The notes: generated by a model from the sequence alone, not told the origin. DNA of 64,000 bases from Paulownia fortunei (GCA_019321725.1 CM033123.1:690960-754959), one strand, 5' to 3'; shown: positions 48,134 to 61,763, numbered from the stretch's first letter. Numbers and translations are program-made.

Positions 48134-49831
48134 ATGGCCTCAAGAGCTTGCCATCTTCCATTCTTGTCCTTCTTGATCACCTTTTTCTCCATCTCCATCA
48201 ATGTCAACTCTGTCAATTCACCGGCCTCGCCGTGCGCCTCCTTCGACTGCGGCAACGGCCTCACCCTCGGGTATCCATTTTATCGACAAAATGGACAACC
48301 AACATTTTGTGGCTACCCAAATTTCGCCATTTCATGCATTTATAGCCAACCAATCTTTCAAATCGCTCACAATTCTTACAGGGTAAAAGAATTCAACAAT
48401 TCAGATGACACACTCACCATGACCTACGACGATGTAAACGACACGACAACATGCCCGATCGTGACACATGGCTTCACCTTAGAACCCACTTCTTTCTTGA
48501 ACTACACCAAGGACAACAAGATTGTGCATTTTTATTACAACTGCACGGTGTACCCGCCTTCCGTACCTAACATAAAGTGCCTACAACGAGGTGCTAAGCA
48601 TTCGTACGCATTCGTGGATGGATCCGTGCCCGAATTCAACTGGATTCAGTATTGTGAGTCCATTATAACTGTGCCTGTGATTGACAGGGCTGTTGTTAAT
48701 GGTCTTGTGGCCAATGGCTCAGAAGATGTTCTAAAAAAAGGGTTCAAATTGACATGGAAACCAGTTGATAATGCATGTCAATTGTGTGAGGCCAGTGGGG
48801 GATTTTGTGGCTACAGTTCTAGTAGTACTGCTACTGCTGCTCAAAATTTCTTCTGCTTTTGCAACGATGGACATCATTCACAAAATTGTCATGATGCAGG
48901 TATTAATTTACCTTCTTTTTTTTTTTTTTTTTAACTAGTTCCAAACAAGACACACACCTTGTAATTTTATGTTTGCTATGAGATAGGGTGCTAAGTAATG
49001 TTATATATCATTGATTAGTGTTTACTTTTTTTTTTCACCTCCTTATATTTTGGTAAGAAATTGTTGTAATTAATTCATTAATACATTAATACTTTCTAAA
49101 CCAATGGGACGTGAAAAAATAATAAAGAATTAGTCAGTAATATATAGCATTTCTTGAATTCTGAATACTTCGTAAGTCAAAGTAATTTTATACTGATACA
49201 GTCGATACTTTTTTGGATTTATTGACCTCTTTGATAAGATTTTAAGGGTAATATAGTACTAATGTAACTTCATTTTCTTTTACTACTTCGGAATATATAT
49301 ATATATATGTATTACACTTAATTTTTTCCTTTTCAATAAAGGATCACACATCCAAATAAGTAATTGCTATGCAAAGCACATGCTTATATTTTTTCCTCCT
49401 TGTATATGGGACATGTATGTTGCCAGTTGTGTAAAGTGAAAATTAAAATTAGTCATACTTTTATTCCAAGTTTCTAAAAAATATGAGAACTAGCTTCGCT
49501 TTTTTTTTTTTTTTTCTAAATTTATTAACTTATGCTATTTTATTTTGTAAATTTGCAGGTGAAGTCTCCAGAACATCCAGTCCAAATTATGTGGCAATTG
49601 GTAAGCATACTTCACTACATATAATTTAAAAAAAGAAGCTGAGAATATTTGTGCGAAATATAAATAAGTTCAATTATTAGTACTATCATTTAACACTTTG
49701 AATTTCTGGCAGGTGCAATGATTTTTGGAGGTTTAGCAGCAATCTCTATTGTTGTATTCTTCATCAACAAAAAGAAAATTCGTGTGCAAAAAGGTGGATT
49801 CAGTCAGATCCCAAGTAATTATGGAAAATAG
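48134..49831 (+). CDS. WAK/LRK10L-type receptor-like protein without a kinase
   Basis: Cell-surface protein with the ectodomain of LEAF RUST 10-like/WAK-associated receptors, which are thought to bind cell-wall pectin. Exons: 48134-48899, 49559-49600, 49713-49831; 927 bases, 308 aa. Order: signal peptide (MASRACHLPFLSFLITFF), galacturonan-binding GUB_WAK domain starting CASFDCGNGLTLGYPF with FCGYPNFAISC, a WAK_assoc domain with CEASGGFCGYS and CFCNDG, a short linker, a transmembrane helix (GAMIFGGLAAISIVVFFI), and about 20 basic cytoplasmic residues ending in TAG. Typical relatives continue into a kinase of some 300 residues; none follows in the next kilobase. An ATG 11 codons upstream (48101) is in frame, but the second gives the cleaner signal peptide. 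Confidence 0.88.
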
Positions 49832-50907
49832 TGCAAATTACTTCAGCCAAAATTTTCTTTTTTTTTTCTTTTTTTTTTTCATATTAGATTTTGTTATATT
49901 TCTCATGCTCTTTGAGAAAAATTTAGTTTATTGTACCAAGAAATATGTAAACTCTTGAGCAACAAGGATATAAGTATGCATTGTTTTCATATGACCACAA
50001 AAATGTAACATCCATCCATTCTTACATTATTACTTTGTATTCCCACTTAAACTTGTTTAAGTTTTCAAGCATTTTATGAAAGATATAATATTTAGAAAAT
50101 ATTAATATTGCTACTCCCAGTTTACATATTCAAATTTTGTGAAGTGAATTTAATTTTTTAAAACAAATTGTGGATCAAATCATACATTTCTTCGTTTCAC
50201 AAATGATAATATTTTAAGAGCATTCAACTTTTTATCCTCAATTTCTTTTCGATACATATTCTTAAAGCTAATTAATTGTCACATTCAATTCAACAAGTTA
50301 AAACATTTCATAAACACAACAAAACCGCCTTAGGTTTTAATCTTTTTTACCCAAACCTTAAAATTCATATTTGAACTATTTTAATTACACCATAAATAAT
50401 CACCCATAAAATCTGTTGTTACTACATTTTAAGGATGCTTCAATATAAGATTTTATTTTATAAGAAATAATTTTCTTTCCCCCAAAAATTCTTTTGAAAT
50501 AATTATGTAATACAATTAACTTTCAAATATTATTTTTTAAGATAATAATATAAGAGTACAAAATTTTTATTTTTTATTTTTTTTGTATTTAGTCAAGATG
50601 GAACCATACATGGGACAAGTTAAATTGTTAAAATCGAGTCATAAAAACAAGTATAATTATTTTGTACTCTTTGGCAAAAAGTGAACATCGAATGACTATT
50701 TTACCCAAGATATTATTTCGGAATTACCAAAACTCACACCCGTATATAAAAATAGCGATAAAGCTGCCTATCAATTCACTTTTTTTTTTTTTTTTTGTAG
50801 CAAAATGCGTCAGCTACATACTGCTGGTAGGGTTTTAGGATTTTGACCTTTTTGTTGTTAGGGTTTATCAAACCCGATCCTGTTCTCTTTTCCCCTCCAT
50901 TTTCATT
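49832..50907. other. Intergenic region
   Basis: AT-rich spacer with the WAK-like 3' UTR and the FIP1-like promoter/leader. I looked for kinase exons belonging to the WAK-like gene and saw none. Nothing else was recognised. Confidence 0.55.
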
Positions 50908-53900
50908 ATGGAAGGATTCGACGACGATGAATTCAGCGACCTGTATGCTGACGTAGAGGTGCAGGCGAGCTCAGCAATCAGAGCTCTGCATCGATTGACG
51001 GAAATGCCCCATGGGGACGACAGCGTTTTCGACAATGACACCCGAGGAGAGAAGGGGGAGGGCGACGGGTTCAGTGGAGCTGAAATAGATGGGGTAAATG
51101 GTGGATTTCACGAGCATGCCACTGGAGGTGAAGATGTTGAGGGGGAGGAGGAGGAGGAGGGTGGTTTGACAAAATTGCCCATGGAGAATGGTGATATATG
51201 CGAGGGCGGGAGCGAGAGTGAGGACGATTTGGATAAACTTCTGAATGATGCTGATGATGGAAATAAGCAAAAGTTTGATGACAACTATGATAATAAAAAC
51301 AGTAATATTGAGTTTGGAGCTACAAATATGAGGAAACGTGAAGGAGGACTGGAAATCGAAGAAGATGAGAAGAAACATGGAGTAATTCACGGGAATGAGA
51401 AGAGTGTGAATGGTGGGGATTACAATTCCCAGAGAAAGGTAGTGTTAATATGGTTCGATTATTTGTTGAATGTTTGTTTATATCGTTGTCAATGTGCGAA
51501 CTTTAATTGGTTTTGGTTGTTGAGTTAAGATTTAGATTTGAAATTGGAGGAGAAAGAGAATTAATAAGAATCATTTGCTTATTTATTTGTTATTATTGTG
51601 TTTAATTGTCATTAACATGCGAATTTTAGCTTGTTTCTTCTTGTTGAATTGAATTAAAATTGGAGGATAAAGTTGTTTGTTTATTTATTAATTGTCTTTT
51701 AATTGATGTTTATATGCTAAATTGTAGCCTGTTTCTGCTCGTTGAATTGAAGTGTATAATTAAGATCGGTACATGTCATATAAATTCCACCTTTTCTACC
51801 TCATGCTTATGTTTAATTGTATGAATTGCATTGCAGAATTTGAAATATGATTCCTTGAATTCTAAGAAGCAAAGAGTTGATGAAATGGCTCAACGAGTGT
51901 ACAAACCGTGCAAGAATGGGGATGCTGGTGAGGGCAATGACAGAGATCTCTGTTTTAGTAGAGCTAATGAAGATAACCAACCTAACTTTGGAAGAAATGA
52001 TGGCAAAATTGCATCTGAAAGGTCTTCCCTTAAACCATTTTCACTGTTGGCGCTGCTCTATCACTTAATGCCTCTTTCTTTTGCTAGTCAATTCTAAATA
52101 TGCTCTTCTGAATAATATTTAATGGGGAAGCAGCATATTCAGTACTAGTCTCCTGCGCCTTTTCTTTTTTGGATAAAGATATATCAAAACCAATAGTGTT
52201 TTCTTCAATAAATGCTAGTAGGATGCTTTTTTATTAACTTATGCTTCTGCAATCAAGGCACATCTCCCATTCAGATTTCAATTTTTCTTTATCTGGTTTT
52301 GTTAGTACCACTTCATCAAAGGCTGCGTGTGGGGAGAGGGTAGAAATTGGGGAAGGAAGGGAATGGTTTCAAGAAGGAAATGTTCAAAGGGGTGAATAGG
52401 GTTACGCATTATACAGACTACGTTTAGGTACAGGAGATGAAGGAGCGCGCTTTTGTACTTTTGGTTTTGATACATCTATCTTATTATGTTCTATTTCTTC
52501 ATGATATCTGTTTACATCTAAAACAGTAACAACTTCCTTGCCCCAATTGACTATTATCAGGGGCTCCAGGCGTGCACATGCATGTGATCCTGTGTCCTTG
52601 GATTTAGAAAAGTATGGAAGTGTGCAGATATCTGACTCAGTGGAGGATAGCCATCATGAAGTGTCTGACTGTGATTCAGATGGAACGGCTGAAGTGATGG
52701 AAACTTCTGATGACACAAAAAGAAGAAATGCAAGCAGCATGTCCAGTAAAGTACCATCAGCAGTGGAACCAGAATCATCCCAAATTGGACGGAGTCAGCA
52801 TGGGCCAGGTTCCTCTTGTTCTCTTAGTCCTTGTGCTGCACTTAGCGACGATGATATTGAAAAGAGCCATAAGCATTCAAAAAACCCTTCATCAAGCTTG
52901 GTTCATGAGTTACAAGAGGCGGTCACTCATGAAAATCATCCCTCCAAAGACTCTAAAAGCCACCGCATCAAACCAAGTACCAGAGGTGGTAGATATTATG
53001 AGAGACAGAGAGGTCTTATCAGAAAGGAATTGAATCAGCACAAGAAATCTAATGATATGCCTGATTTGAAAACCCATCTGACTGATGAGGATGCTTCTTA
53101 TGTGATTGATGCCAAGCGTCCCTACAACAGGCATATTAGCCATGGAAAACAGAGGGCAATGCTTAATTTTAACTCTAATGAGAAGGATATGCCTTACCGC
53201 AACCAATCAAAACATTCTTTTAGTTACTCTGGTGAATTTTTCCCTGATTATCACTTGGGGCCGGCATACTTGAAAAACCAATATTGGAACACTCATCCAG
53301 GTTTTGGATACAAAGCAGGTTGGCATGATGGTCACAACATGGGTGAAAGACAAAATATTCTTCTGAAAAAAAGTAGTAAGATGGATTGTGAAGCTTTGGA
53401 AGATGATTGGTATCACAATGAAAGGAGACATGTTGTTCATGGCAATATCGAGGAGTCGAGGAAGTTAATACCGAAATACTCCTCTGCAGTTAATACAAGA
53501 GGAACTCAATTCAGTAATAAAGGAGATGACCTGCATTTTAGAAGGAGAACAAAAGGAGACTATTTGTCGCCACTCCATGATTATGATAACAAATTCATAA
53601 AAGGAAAACATAGAAGATTTATGCCGAGTAGTGACAGAGATAGAGAGCATCTTAATCATAGATATGATCGAAATATAGCTCATGATAGAAGAGAAATGGA
53701 GAGCTCTGGGAGGGGCAAGAGAGGACGTGACAGTCCTCTTAATAGTTCGGACAACTTATGGTGTATCGAGACTGTCGATAATGACAGGAGATACATCAAA
53801 CATCGGCCTGTCCCCTTTTATTCTTATGAAGAACCTTGTGCTCCTGGCAGGGGACGATTTCAGGGGTCTGGTGGACCAAAATCTGGGGTCCCTGAAAGAA

Positions 53901-54872
53901 ATGTGAGGTGCTCGTGGAAAGAAATGGACATAGAAAGTGGTCAGTGTGGTACTAATATTGCCACCAGTGAAGGCCTCAGGTATCATCATTCCGAGGATCA
54001 TCATGACAGAAGAAGACACTACCAGCAATCTACCAACACTTATGTCACGAATGAAAGTATGAAGGATCATCGTGATCAGGATCATTTTGTTAGGAGAAGG
54101 CACCATCAACAATCTGAAGTATTGCATTCGAGGGAAGAGGTATATAAGTCCAGGCAGCAGGATGATACTATGTTCCACTCTGAGGGGCCATCATATCATT
54201 TTGAAAGAATTTCAAGGAATAACAGGACTAATGATAGACATGCATTTGGTCGTGTTGCGGAACTTATTGATGAAACAGAAGTGGATAGACATAGATTTAA
54301 AACAATGAGAGAAGAAGATCGTAACAATCAATTTGACGGATGTCTTAAATTTATCCGACCTCGTAGTTGTGTCCAGATGCACCCGAGATACCAAGATTCA
54401 GTTGACCCTCGCTTGGTTATTGTGGGCAAAAAGGTAAAGTTGGGTAAATTGAGGTCAATGCCCTGTGTCATTTTATTAAATTTAGGCAAGGGCCCCACAT
54501 TTGTTGGGCAAGTATATTCTATTACAATGGTGTCATCTCGTGCTGTTCTTTTCCTTAATCCATGCATATGCTTGCGTTGTCTATTTCGTTTTGAATTATT
54601 TTTAGCTACAATATTTCAAGTTTTACATTGGTGATTTCCGCACATAAATCTACAATGCAGGCCCCATGGTGATATCTGTAAGCAACAACTTTTTGCAAGT
54701 AATCCTGATATCTATTCTCATTAACTTTATTGCTAATGATCTGAATATTTAAACCATCAATATAATTTAGGTGAGCATCCCTTTGTGAATGATCCTCCAG
54801 TGCATCATATCTTAGGACCTCTTTTGGGTCACTTAGCTGCCTTGTCACTGCAATGTTCTCACAAAACTCTTG

Positions 54873-54904
<32 letters not shown>

Positions 54905-56430
54905 CCTTCCAAATGGTTGAATTTTCTGGTGAAAGGTTGGATTTATTTTAATATGGTAAAGCTGGCTAGTGCTTACATCTACATGCTTCTAGGTGATGAG
55001 ATTTATTGTAAAATTTGTCCAAGATTGTATTTTCTCAGCCTCTCTCTTTCTCTCTCTCTCGACTTCTGTTGTTGATTTTCTATACTTAGCTAGAAGCAGT
55101 GTTTTTTGGTCATAATTTATTCTTTAAGATCCATGTGGCTCTATAGTGTCATCTTGTATGACATTCAGAGACCACAATGCACTCAGGTTACGTTTGTTGT
55201 ACTATTTTCACATTGCAATTAGCTCAAGATGCCACACTAATCTCATGTCTTGAGTTGATAACTTCACTTGTTATTACTTGCATAATTGATGCCCACATTT
55301 AATTACACATTTCATGTCATTGATGAATACTGCACACATGTACACAAATATCATCTGAATGGCTTATCTGAATGGTGATAATTGCTTTGATTGCTGTATG
55401 CTTATATTGATAAAAGGCTTGTTGGCTCATTGATGTCAGTTTATGAGGCCTCTAAAGCTGGTTCCATTTCTGATGGGATAATTCCTGATGGTGTTATTTA
55501 TTATTACGTTTCAGATCTTCCTTGCACTCTTCAAATAACAAATTAGTTTATTTGAAACTATTCTGAGATGGCCCTCCATTGCCTTTGTTGTAGTTTTTAA
55601 ATATTTATTGCGATCATTTCTTTACAATTCAAATCAAAACATGGAAACCATCCTCATTGTTGGGCAATTGGTTTTTCTCCTGTTGTACATGAGATCATGA
55701 GAGTAACGTGGCTTGAACATCTTATGAAACAGCTTTTTTGCTGTATCTATAGATTCCTTAATGTGTACACTGGCATCTGTTCTGTTTAACTAATCTATAT
55801 TGTTTGTTCTGACGATACGGTCATCATTTTCATTAAGAGTGTAGAACATTTGATTTTGATGTCCACTTGTGGCAGTGCACCCTGCAGTCCAATAGAAGAA
55901 CATCTGAAGCTGGAAATGACATATATTACGGTGGGCATGATCTCATGGAATGGAATGACAATCAGAAGCCCAAAAATTTTGAAGACTTGGGCGATCTTAA
56001 GCCAGAGAAGGCTGTTTTAACAAATGAGGGAAAGGTAGATGCTAACCTTAGCAACAAAAATTGGCACGATAAGTTATGCGTAAACCAGCAGAATGAATTT
56101 CTGGATATTGAGGAAGGCCAGATAATTACTGAAGAAATTAAAGAGGACCCCATGAAATGTGGTATTGCATCTGAAGATGTAACACAGATCAATGACATAG
56201 GGCACCCTGAAACTGCTTCAAATAATAATGAAGTAGTTGAGAGACTTGGTGATGAGAAGATTCGGGAGATTATGGTGAAGATGGAAAGGCGAAGAGAGCG
56301 CTTTAAGAAACCCATTACCTCGAGCAGGGATTCTGAGAAGACTTCCAATCAGTTGCCTGATTTGGATGTTGAAACTGCTAGAGGTAAACTAGAAAGACCA
56401 GCAAGAAAAAGGAGGTGGTTTGGAACTTAG
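50908..56430 (+). CDS. FIP1-like polyadenylation factor lacking a recognisable Fip1 core
   Basis: Nuclear protein resembling plant FIP1[III]/FIPS subunits of the pre-mRNA cleavage and polyadenylation complex. Exons: 50908-51438, 51837-52021, 52561-54433, 55876-56430; 3144 bases, 1047 aa, close to known family lengths. It has the family's acidic start (DDDEFSDLYADVE), the SESEDDLDKLLND motif, a long Arg/His/Asp/Ser-rich middle with many RRHHQQ-type phrases, a segment CVQMHPRYQDSVDPRLVIVG, and the C-terminal MERRRERFKKPI ... RPARKRRWFGT. What is missing is the PWRYPG/DFFNFG Fip1 motif that binds poly(A) polymerase and CPSF30; I found it in no frame of introns 1 or 2. The exon 2 donor (GTCTTC) is weak. 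It may be a diverged paralogue whose Fip1 exons were lost. Confidence 0.7.
54873..54900. repeat. (TA)n microsatellite in FIP1-like intron 3
   Basis: Twenty-eight bases of uninterrupted AT/TA repeats inside the 1.44-kb third intron. Confidence 0.95.
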
Positions 56431-56960
56431 ATAAGATTTACTGCTGATACTTTTTGTGCCTCAGTAACTTAGAAAGGATGTGATCTTTACATTTGCTTGG
56501 AACTCGTTGTTCATTACAATGTGTAAATTGTACAAGTGGTGGTGCTGGTCAGCTGCATCCAAACGACACAATTGAAGTATAGAGTGCAGTCAATATAGGA
56601 TACATCTTTATTGGAGGAAGATAGGAGTGGATTGTTACCATTCTTTATCCTTCTCATATGTAATAATCTGTGGTTATCACGTGTATAACCTATTCATGAA
56701 AATGCATGGTACTGGGCCTTTTTGGCTTTCCTTTTTGAGAAGTAATAATATGTTTTGTGTGTCAATAGGATTTATTCATCTTTTTGTTAATCAACTCTGT
56801 AATTTGTTTCTATGAAATGTCTAGACAGCCCGGTTTTAAACTGTCATTCCTTTGTTTTTGCTTCTCGACCATGGAAGAATTATTACAGGGGCAAAACATC
56901 GTTGCTGAGAGCACTAGTGCAGATGTCATTTCTGGGCAAGGCCAAGATTACGATTACATA

Positions 56961-57045
56961 ATGTCATTAGGAAAAGGCTGTCTGTTTACGTCACCAGAAA
57001 TCATGTCATTTAGGAAAAGGTCGGTCTGTTTTGTCACCGGAAATC
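56961..57045. repeat. 42-bp imperfect tandem duplication
   Basis: ATGTCATTAGGAAAAGGCTG at 56961 is repeated with small changes at 57003; both copies end GTCACC(A/G)GAAATC. It lies in the presumed FIP1-like 3' flank. Confidence 0.8.
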
Positions 57046-57741
57046 TGTGCAGGGGCTGAACGCATGCTGCAATTATGATTGCTTTAGATAAGTTCGTGTT
57101 GGCTATTGAGAGATTCGTAGATGGATATATTGGATCGATCATTTTTTTTTTTTTTATATACTCACAGGATGATTTCAAGTTTATTCATGTATACTAATAG
57201 AAAGCACTGACTTTGTATGTGAGTCCTGATTTTATTAAGTTATATTATTTACTAATATGAAATTACTTTCAATAAAATTAATCTTATTACTAATGCAAAA
57301 TTGGTTTTGTTTAATTGAGATATGTTGGATCTTGGATCAACTTTGAATCTCTTATTTATAATTGATATTGGGTGTTCAACATTACCATATTGTGGGATGC
57401 ACTATTGACGTGAGCGAGTTTTTATTGTTTTGTGAAGAACACCGAATATACGTTAAAATTAAAAACAGAACAAGGGCATGGTTCAGAAATAGAGACCAAT
57501 ATGCCCAGTGGAAAGATCAGTTTCTAATATTTACACCGCCCAACAAAAGGCTTCCACTTGGCAGAGAAAATCTACTACTCAGATAGAAGTATGAGCCACC
57601 CAAAATTTGGGCGACTTGGCCAATTCCTGACCAGTGGCTTCTTTCTGAAATTACTTTAGTACCCTCTTGTAGTGGAGCAAACAAATATTTCGCACAGGAT
57701 ACAACATTCTTGCTAATGTAAGAACCATTTAATGAAAAAGT

Positions 57742-57742
57742 G

Positions 57743-57802
<60 letters not shown>

Positions 57803-57804
57803 AC
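57742..57804. repeat. Compound (CT)n(CA)n microsatellite
   Basis: A CT run interrupted by one extra T and followed by an AC run, about 330 bp upstream of the HCF107 start. Confidence 0.95.
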
Positions 57805-58132
57805 GCAGATGAGCAAGATAGCATCATAGTCCTTCAATTGCTTTTATTTTCAGCAACAAATATCCTCATTTTTCGTGGTTATAAAAAAATTTCTCTTGAA
57901 AAATTTAAAACAAACTTCAACTTCTACATGATTTTTCTGATGCACAATTGACAAAAACTCTAGTTGTATAATTCTATGTACTTTATTACAAGTACCTGCG
58001 GATTTCCATGATAAGCATTTGAGGATGTTTTGGTCATTCAACACAACTTCCCCTCCCCCACAATACCTTTCCCGTGTAAAAGCTTACAGTTTTATCAGTT
58101 AAAAGAGAACAGAGAAAGAAAGTAAAAAAGAA

Positions 58133-61100
58133 ATGAACTTCTTCTCTTCTTCTCCTTCCTCAAGCTCTAAATTCACTCTGTTTTCTTCTTCTCAAAATCC
58201 CAACTCCTCAAAGTTCCGTTTCATTGTACCCTTGAAAACTCCTCATTCACCCTCTTCATACCGTATTTTGCTTCCTGTACATTCCCATGACTCATCATCA
58301 TCGCCAATTCTTCAAGAAAGGCCTCAGAATTCTGCATCACAAGCTGAAGGCAGTGAAATGGAAGATGGAGATGGTTTTGATGAAGAGATCATGAATGCCA
58401 AGAAGTCTTTAGAGGAGTTGCTAGTTGTTCGTAGGCCGGTTATGGAGTTTTCTGATGAAGAAGCTGAAGAAGGAAAAGCAGCAGCAGATGGTGGAAATGG
58501 AAGTGAAAGTGCTAGTAAGCTGAAAGAGATTGCGGCTTCTTCGGGTATCGATGAAGGGCTCTCGAGATTTGCAAAGAAGATGCCCATATTTGAGCCTAAG
58601 ATAGTTGAGTCGAGTTCTGAGAAGAAGCCCCTTTTGGTGAATTTGGATTTGGCTCTGTACAAAGCCAAGATTTTGGCACGGAATTATCGGTACGGAGAAG
58701 CAGAGGAGATGCTTAGGAAGGTGTATATTGAGGCAAAGACATTACTGTTTTTCAAATTTTTTAGATACTGTCATGACTTTGTTGAATACCATAGGATATG
58801 TGTTTCTTCCTTTAAAGTCTTTCTTGATGTTTGGTTAAATTAATATTGATGATGTGTGATTTTTTTATGCTTGAAGTGTATATTATTGGGCTATAGCAAT
58901 ATTGGATTTAATGATATTTGTTTCTTCATTTAGAGTCTTCAGTTAAAACTATTACTGCTTTTCCAAAATTTTGGACACTTACAGCATTAATGGACTTGAA
59001 TTATATCAGTTCTTTGTTTATGGCCTTTCTTGAGGTTTGGTGAAACTGATTGTTTATTAGTGATGTGTAATTTGTTGAAATTTGAAGTGTATATAATATT
59101 GCCCGAGCATTGTCGAATTTGAATGATTCTATTGTTGTTTTGTTTTGAGTCTCCTTGATATTTTCTTTAAAGATTGTTTGTGTTAATGATGTGATTTCAT
59201 GATGTTTTGAAGTGTATAAACTATTGGCCAGAAGATGGGAGGCCCTATGTGGCCTTAGGGAGGACTTTGAGTAAACAGTCAAAAATGAACGAAACCAGAG
59301 CTGTATATGAAAAGGGATGCCAGGCTACACAAGGAGAAAATTCGTACATTTGGCAGGTTGGTAATGTTGTCCTCTGAAATATTTAGAATCCGAGGAATAT
59401 TGTGTGTGGTATTGGCTTTGGGAGCATTCCTAATTAAGGACGTTGGTTCATGCCATTAGACATTTCCCTCCTTTTTTTTCAGCATAATAAACAGTAAGTA
59501 AATAAGTTGAAAAGAGTCAACAGCTAGTTAGTATATTCCATAGAAATTGATTCTTGAATTTATCCCTTCGTTCTAGTGTTGGGCTGTTCTGGAAAATAAG
59601 ATGGGTAATACTAGGAGAGCTAGAGAATTATTTGATGCTGCCACAGTTGCAGACAAGAAGCACATTGCGGCCTGGCATGGATGGGCAGTCTTGGAGATGA
59701 AACAGGGAAATATTAAAAAAGCAAGAAATCTTCTTGGTAAGGGTCTCAAATTTTGTGGTGGGAATGAGTACATATACCAAACACTTGCACTGCTTGAAGT
59801 TCGAGCGAAGCGGTTTGAAGAAGCTCGATATTTATTTAAGCAAGCAACCAAATGCAATCCAAAAAGCTGTGCCAGTTGGCTAGTAAGTTTTCAAGATTCC
59901 ATGTGATGATGATTGATTATATCATATCATCAGATAACAATAACTTGTTATCCTACTCTTCTTGTTTTGAAAGGCATGGGCTCAGCTTGAGGCGCAGCAG
60001 GAGAACAACAGTGCTGCTAGGAGGCTTTTTGAGGTTTGTTCCTTTGAGGCCTTGATTGACTTCAAAATTATTTCGTTGTGCATCATGGAGGCATAAGTTA
60101 AACCTTTCTTTTCTGTCTGAGAACATTTTTCTTTTCATTGCTTTCTTTGGTAACTATGTGTATCCTTTGTCATCAATGTGATACTTTCTTCTGTTGAAGC
60201 AGAAAGCTGTCCAGGCTAGTCCTAAGAATAGGTTTGCATGGCATGTGTGGGGAGTCTTTGAAGCTAATTTTGGAAATGTTGATTTAGCAAGGAAGCTTCT
60301 GAAGGTGGGGCATGCAGTGAATCCGAGAGATCCAGTACTTCTGCAGTCACTTGCATTACTGGAATACAAATACTCGACAGCAAATTTTGCACGAGTGCTC
60401 TTCAGAAGGGCATCTGAACTGGATCCAAGACATCAACCAGTGTGGATTGTAAGTAATTATTTTCCTATAATGTCATAACCTCTAAATTCTATTAAAATAG
60501 AATCTTGGTGTTGTGTAATAACGTGATGCTGTTACTTCTGTTTTTCTTAGCATGATTAATGATCTTGCTAAACGGCAGACATCTGTGTAAACTAAATATA
60601 GAAACTCTACTGCTTTTGCAAATCCCACCGTGAATAATCTTATTCTGTCGGAGCTACTCATGCATATTATTCTTTCCTTTGTTCCACATTCTGTATGCAT
60701 GCACAACATATATGAGATTTCAACTAGTGATGATTTACTATTTGCTGGTCTTTAGGCTTGGGGTTGGATGGAATGGAAAGAAGGAAACTTGGCCACAGCT
60801 AGGGAGTTATACCAAAAAGCACTATCAATAGATTCAACAAGTGAAAGCACTGCACGTTGTCTTCAGGTAAGGGATATGCATCTTCAATGAGGACAGACTT
60901 TGTGTACATATTTTTTTTTCTTGAAGTCTTTGTTGTGGATTCTACAATTGCTTGTTCTGGTTTCTTTTGTAAATTTTGTAAACCTGGCTTTTCATGATGT
61001 ACCAAGTCGTGTCCAGCAAGAGACCCTCATGTAAAACTTATTTTGCTTCGACAACATGTGAAATAATTTATTTCAAAAGTATCTTATTTAGTTACTCTGC

Positions 61101-61763
61101 AAAAAATTGCTTCACCACAGTCTTGTGGCAACCCTGATGATTCCTTTGCTGTTTTTACACATTGCAGGCTTGGGGTGTTTTAGAACAAAGGGTTGGCAAT
61201 CTATCAGCAGCTCGAAGATTATTCAGATCTTCACTTAACATAAATTCTCAAAGCTATGTAACATGGATGACATGGGCATCTTTGGAAGAAGATCAAGGAA
61301 ACTCTGTACGTGCTGAAGAAATTCGCAACCTCTACTTCCAGCAGGTACAATGATGGCTCATTTATGTGCTCAACCTGATTATCAGATGATAGTGCAAGTG
61401 AAAAACCAAATGACTAGAATCTGCTACTTGTTTTTTCAACAGCGTACTGAAATTGTTGACGATGCATCATGGATCATGGGATTCTTGGACATTATTGATC
61501 CAGCAATCGACAGCATAAAGAGACTTCTGAACATGGAGAAAGTCAAGGGTTCTTCAGCCAATAACAATCGTGGTGAAGATGAGCCATCAGGAGGATTTTC
61601 CACTGATCATGTCAATGATGACACAACTGGAAGTGAAAGTGGTTTCAATTTAGATGAGTTTGTACGAGAAAAACTGTCGTTGGATCCTTCAAACCTCCAA
61701 GTTCAATTGGGACCATCTCGAATGGCCCCTTCAAAGAGTACTAAACCTGCAACAAATATGTGA
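58133..61763 (+). CDS. HCF107: HCF107, plastid HAT-repeat RNA-binding protein
   Basis: Plastid factor that binds the psbH 5' leader, protects the processed RNA end and opens the ribosome-binding site; needed for PSII assembly. Exons: 58133-58720, 59213-59356, 59577-59882, 59974-60033, 60203-60448, 60756-60866, 61168-61344, 61443-61763; 650 aa, essentially the Arabidopsis length. A Ser-rich transit peptide (MNFFSSSPSSSS) is followed by an acidic linker and then about a dozen 34-residue HAT (half-a-TPR) helical repeats, e.g. GRTLSKQSKMNETRAVYEKG, AWHGWAVLEMKQGNIKKARN, AWHVWGVFEANFGNVDLARK and AWGWMEWKEGNLATARELYQ. The C-terminal tail is acidic and Ser-rich. All eight exons end in phase 0, so repeats could be gained or lost by exon. 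Reading past the first donor gives only unrelated intron sequence. Confidence 0.96.

Larger units (their letters stand above)
56431..58132. other. Intergenic region between FIP1-like and HCF107
   Basis: Contains the FIP1-like 3' UTR, a 42-bp imperfect tandem duplication (56961-57045), a compound (CT)n(CA)n microsatellite (57742-57804) and the HCF107 promoter side. No exon was recognised. Confidence 0.5.

Noticed and set aside
48899..49560. Missing kinase hidden in WAK-like introns
   Set aside because: Both introns were read in all forward frames; no kinase phrases such as HRDIK or DFG were seen.
54434..54634. Open-frame extension of FIP1-like exon 3
   Set aside because: After the donor at 54434 the sequence loses the family's composition; the next exon at 55876 continues in phase, so this is intron.
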